The notes under the pieces are model-generated. The model saw only the letters and a program-made list of their open reading frames with translations. It was not told where the DNA came from and searched no databases. A DNA stretch of 64,000 nt from Acidimicrobiia bacterium (GTDB taxonomy: Bacteria; Actinomycetota; Acidimicrobiia; Acidimicrobiales; Poriferisodalaceae). The translations under genes and the position numbers were made by a program. Shown one piece after another: positions 61,558-64,000 of the stretch (the stretch's first letter is position 1; the number at the start of each line of letters is the position of its first letter). The DNA lies in contig JAJEEO010000011.1 of NCBI GenBank assembly GCA_022820925.1, forward strand, positions 124,001 to 188,000, read 5' to 3'.

Positions 61558-61703
61558 TGAACGCCCGGACGGCTTTCCAGGCTCAATGCCCGGTCAAGCT
61601 ACCGACCGCTGTCGCGCCCCGCTCCGGCGACGAGCATCGGGCTCGTGCTCACGATGCAGAAATGGCCCTTGCTGCCGAGGCGTGCAGGGGTAGCGTCGCC
61701 TCG

Positions 61704-63386
61704 ATGATGGAAGCTGAGTTGACGCGTGCGATCTCGGGTGCGCTCGAGCGCCTTGGCGTGCACGTCGACCCGTCGCGCATCGGCCTCGAACGCCCCTCGC
61801 GCGCTGATCACGGGGACTGGTCGTCGAATGTCGCATTGGTGAATGCCAAGGCCGCGGGACAGGCTCCTCGCGACCTCGCCCAGCGTCTTGCTGACGAGCT
61901 GGCGACTGCCGACCTGCCACACCTCGAACGCACCGAAGTAGCTGGACCTGGCTTCGTCAATGTGCACCTGTCACCGTCGTGGCTGCACGAGGTGCTCGAG
62001 GCGGTGCTGGACCAGGGGACCGAGCGCTACGCACGACATGACCTGGGTGCGGGGCAGACGGTGAGCCTCGAATTCGTGTCGGCCAATCCCACCGGGCCGC
62101 TGCATGCGGGCGGCGGCCGCTGGGGAGCTTTCGGCGACAGCCTGGCCCGCCTGTTCCGCCGTTGCGGCTACGACACCGTCACCGAGTACTACGTCAACGA
62201 CCGTGGCACGCAGATGGAGCTGTTCGGCCGTTCGCTGGCGGCTCGCTTGTTGGGCGAACCGGTGCCCGACGATGGCTACCACGGCCAGTACGTGGCCGAG
62301 TGGGCGAACGAGCTCGCGGCGGAGCTGCGGTCTGGCTCTGCGTCGGGTGAGGACGATCTCGGAACGGCGCTCGATGCACTCGGCGGCGAGGCCTACGCAG
62401 CGTCGTGGGGCCGCGGCCGCGCCCTGCGGGATGTCAGCGAGGCGCTCGAAGCTATGAACGTCGGCTTCGATCACTGGCAGAGCGAGAACGAGCTTGTGGC
62501 TTCGGGTGCGATGGACGGTGCGATCGGCCAACTGAGCGATGCCGGCTGGACATATGCCCAGGACGGCGCCGAGTGGCTCGCCACCAGCAAATTCGACGAC
62601 ACCAAGGATCGCGTGTTGAGGCGCAGCGACGGCGAGCCCACGTACTTTCTGCCCGACATCGCGTACCACCATCAGAAGTTCTGCCGGGGCGACCGCGCCA
62701 TCGACCTGGTGATCGACGTGCTGGGCGCCGATCACCACGGCTATGTGCCGCGCATCGCAGCGGCGATGCAGATGCTGGGACATCCGCCTGAGTCCTATGA
62801 GGCCATCGTCGGCCAGAACGTGACGCTGATGCGTGACGGCAAGGTCATCGAGCTGTCCAAGCGCACCGGCACGATGGTCGAGGTGCGCGAGCTCATCGAC
62901 GCGGTGGGCCCTGACGTGGCGCGTTTCGCGTTCCTGCTGCAGTCGATCGACTCGCGCCAGACGATCGACATCGACCTGCTCTCGGCGCAGGCCGCGGAGA
63001 ACCCGGTCTTCTACGTGCAATATGCGCACGCTCGCATCGCATCGGTCGCCCGTCGCGCTGAAGCCGACGGCGTTGCCCCCCGGCCGCCGGCGGGCACCGA
63101 TCTCTCCCCGCTCACCGGCGATCGGGAACTGGCGCTCTTGCGGGCACTCGAAGTCCTGCCGTCCGTGGTGGCGATCGCGTTGCGAGAGCGAGCGCCGCAC
63201 AAGGTGACGACCTGGGTGCGCGACTTGGCGGCCGCCTTCCACGGCTTCTACCACGACTGCCCGATCCTGCACAGCGACGTGTCGCCGGAGGTGCGTGATG
63301 CCCGGCTCTGCCTCACCGAGGGCACGCGCATCGGATTGGCGATCGGCCTCGACCTGCTCGGCGTGGATGCGCCCGAAGCGATGTGA
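61704..63386 (+). CDS. argS: Arginyl-tRNA synthetase
   Basis: A 560-residue class I synthetase. The N-terminal additional domain (1 to about 110, GDWSSNVALVNAKAAGQAPRDLAQRL) is followed by the catalytic signature ANPTGPLHAGGGRW. There HAGG (134-137) replaces the HIGH motif. The domain continues with EYYVNDRGTQMELFGRSL. The KMSKS position reads LSKRTGTMVEVRELID, a known relaxed form in ArgS. The DALR anticodon-binding domain is C-terminal (RDLAAAFHGFYHDCPIL). Double ATG at 61704/61707. lysA begins 22 bases downstream, the usual actinobacterial order. Confidence 0.95.
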   Translation: MMEAELTRAISGALERLGVHVDPSRIGLERPSRADHGDWSSNVALVNAKAAGQAPRDLAQRLADELATADLPHLERTEVAGPGFVNVHLSPSWLHEVLEAVLDQGTERYARHDLGAGQTVSLEFVSANPTGPLHAGGGRWGAFGDSLARLFRRCGYDTVTEYYVNDRGTQMELFGRSLAARLLGEPVPDDGYHGQYVAEWANELAAELRSGSASGEDDLGTALDALGGEAYAASWGRGRALRDVSEALEAMNVGFDHWQSENELVASGAMDGAIGQLSDAGWTYAQDGAEWLATSKFDDTKDRVLRRSDGEPTYFLPDIAYHHQKFCRGDRAIDLVIDVLGADHHGYVPRIAAAMQMLGHPPESYEAIVGQNVTLMRDGKVIELSKRTGTMVEVRELIDAVGPDVARFAFLLQSIDSRQTIDIDLLSAQAAENPVFYVQYAHARIASVARRAEADGVAPRPPAGTDLSPLTGDRELALLRALEVLPSVVAIALRERAPHKVTTWVRDLAAAFHGFYHDCPILHSDVSPEVRDARLCLTEGTRIGLAIGLDLLGVDAPEAM

Positions 63387-63408
63387 GCCGGGAAGCGACG
63401 GTCCGGCG

Positions 63409-64000
63409 ATGACTACTGAGACGCCCAGCGCCGCCGCCGAAGCAGGCATCGTCGACGACGATCCCAGCGGCCCGATCCCGCAGCGACTGCTGCCCGACAC
63501 CGCTGCAGTGTCCGGCCAGGGTCATCTGCGCATCGGTGGCTGCGACCTCGTCGACCTCGCTGCCGAATTCGGCACGCCGCTGTTCGTGTACGACGAGGCG
63601 CACCTGCGCGCCCGCTGCCGGGAGGCCGTGGGGGCCTTCGACGGGGGAGCGGCCTACGCCGCCAAGGCGTTCCTGTGCGCGGCGATGGCCCGGCTCGCGA
63701 TCTCCGAGGGCATGGATATCGACGTCGCCAGCGGCGGTGAGCTGCAGACGGTTCTGCGGGCCTTCGACGGTGACGGCGCCGAAGCTGACGGCGATGTGGC
63801 GCAGCGCGTCGTGCTGCACGGAAACAACAAGTCGGTTGCCGAGCTGGCGATGGCGCGCGAAGCAGGCGTGGGCCGCATCGTGGTCGACTCGGCCGCCGAG
63901 CTGGACCGCCTCGACGAGCTGCACCGTGCCGATGGGGCAGTGCCGCGGGTCCTGCTGCGTGTGACGCCGGGTGTCCGGGCCGAGACGCACGAGTACATCT
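63409..64000 (+). CDS. lysA: Diaminopimelate decarboxylase, 3' part beyond window
   Basis: The first 197 codons of a PLP-dependent decarboxylase making lysine from meso-diaminopimelate. The PLP lysine is K86 in AAYAAKAFLC, followed by SEGMDIDVASGGEL, VVLHGNNKSVAELAMA, IVVDSAAELDRL and VLLRVTPGVRAETHEYI, all typical of LysA. The first ~35 residues form an extra Pro/Ala/Asp-rich leader. ATG at 63409, closely behind argS, so the two are likely cotranscribed and may continue to hom-thrC outside the window. Confidence 0.92.
   Translation, partial: MTTETPSAAAEAGIVDDDPSGPIPQRLLPDTAAVSGQGHLRIGGCDLVDLAAEFGTPLFVYDEAHLRARCREAVGAFDGGAAYAAKAFLCAAMARLAISEGMDIDVASGGELQTVLRAFDGDGAEADGDVAQRVVLHGNNKSVAELAMAREAGVGRIVVDSAAELDRLDELHRADGAVPRVLLRVTPGVRAETHEYI

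Overview
The window is GC-rich, densely coding bacterial DNA of actinobacterial type. Markers of this are a DUF3107 protein, the DUF3090 / SCO1664-family / MSMEG_4193-type phosphatase trio, a TIGR03668-type F420-dependent PPOX protein, an F420 hydrogenase/dehydrogenase beta-subunit homologue, the alternative actinobacterial valyl-tRNA synthetase without a C-terminal coiled-coil arm, a PdtaS-like sensor kinase, and an argS-lysA junction. Many CoA-transferase III and enoyl-CoA hydratase genes, a secreted CWB2/fibronectin-III protein and a System I (Ccm) cytochrome c pathway suggest a deep-branching, marine or host-associated lineage such as Acidimicrobiia. That placement is inference. No phage, transposase, plasmid or CRISPR features were seen.

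Layout. 1-6.8 kb: a truncated CoA transferase, an SDR, a minus-strand livH-livM-methyltransferase operon, and a divergent pair that looks like methylthioadenosine deaminase plus methylthioinosine phosphorylase. 7-12 kb: one large secreted protein with three cell-wall-binding repeats and twelve FN3 repeats. 12.1-20.2 kb: an ArsR-type regulator, a soluble SRPBCC-amide-binding fusion, a promoter with a perfect dyad across its -10 element, a lipoprotein amide/urea-binding protein, UrtB-like permease, a fused permease-ATPase (UrtC-UrtD-like), a UrtE-like ATPase and an amidase-signature hydrolase. I read this as one sense-import-hydrolyse system for a small amide. 20.3-25.2 kb: paaA-D-B-C and a lone molybdenum hydroxylase large subunit. 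25-37 kb: rmuC, peptide-type binding lipoprotein, rsgA, two crotonases, mscS, valS, a small membrane protein with a strong terminator, and a second CoA transferase.

37-46 kb: two membrane proteins, a free biotin carrier, then a tightly overlapping ccmA-B-C-D-E-F-G-H(TPR) operon that includes a 56-residue ccmD-like gene. 45.8-48 kb: an accessory patch with two tandem paralogues of unknown function and a secreted protein. 48.3-54 kb: mrp and selO (overlapping), a PdtaS-like histidine kinase, DUF3107 and a diacylglycerol-kinase-like gene, then a block of interleaved repeats. 54.3-58 kb: etfB-etfA facing the DUF3090 trio. 58.2-61.4 kb: a family 5 uracil-DNA glycosylase, a Cys-repeat lipoprotein, the F420 beta-subunit homologue and a PPOX F420 protein separated by a strong hairpin. 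61.4-64 kb: two tandem hairpin repeats, tRNA-Arg(CCG), argS and the beginning of lysA.

Functional links. The CoA transferases, crotonases, electron-transfer flavoprotein, phenylacetyl-CoA epoxidase and Mo-hydroxylase point to catabolism of organic and aromatic acids through CoA thioesters. The two ABC clusters and the oligopeptide-type binding protein add nitrogen and carbon scavenging. The Ccm operon equips an aerobic c-type cytochrome chain. Many neighbouring genes overlap by GTGA or ATGA, showing strong translational coupling.
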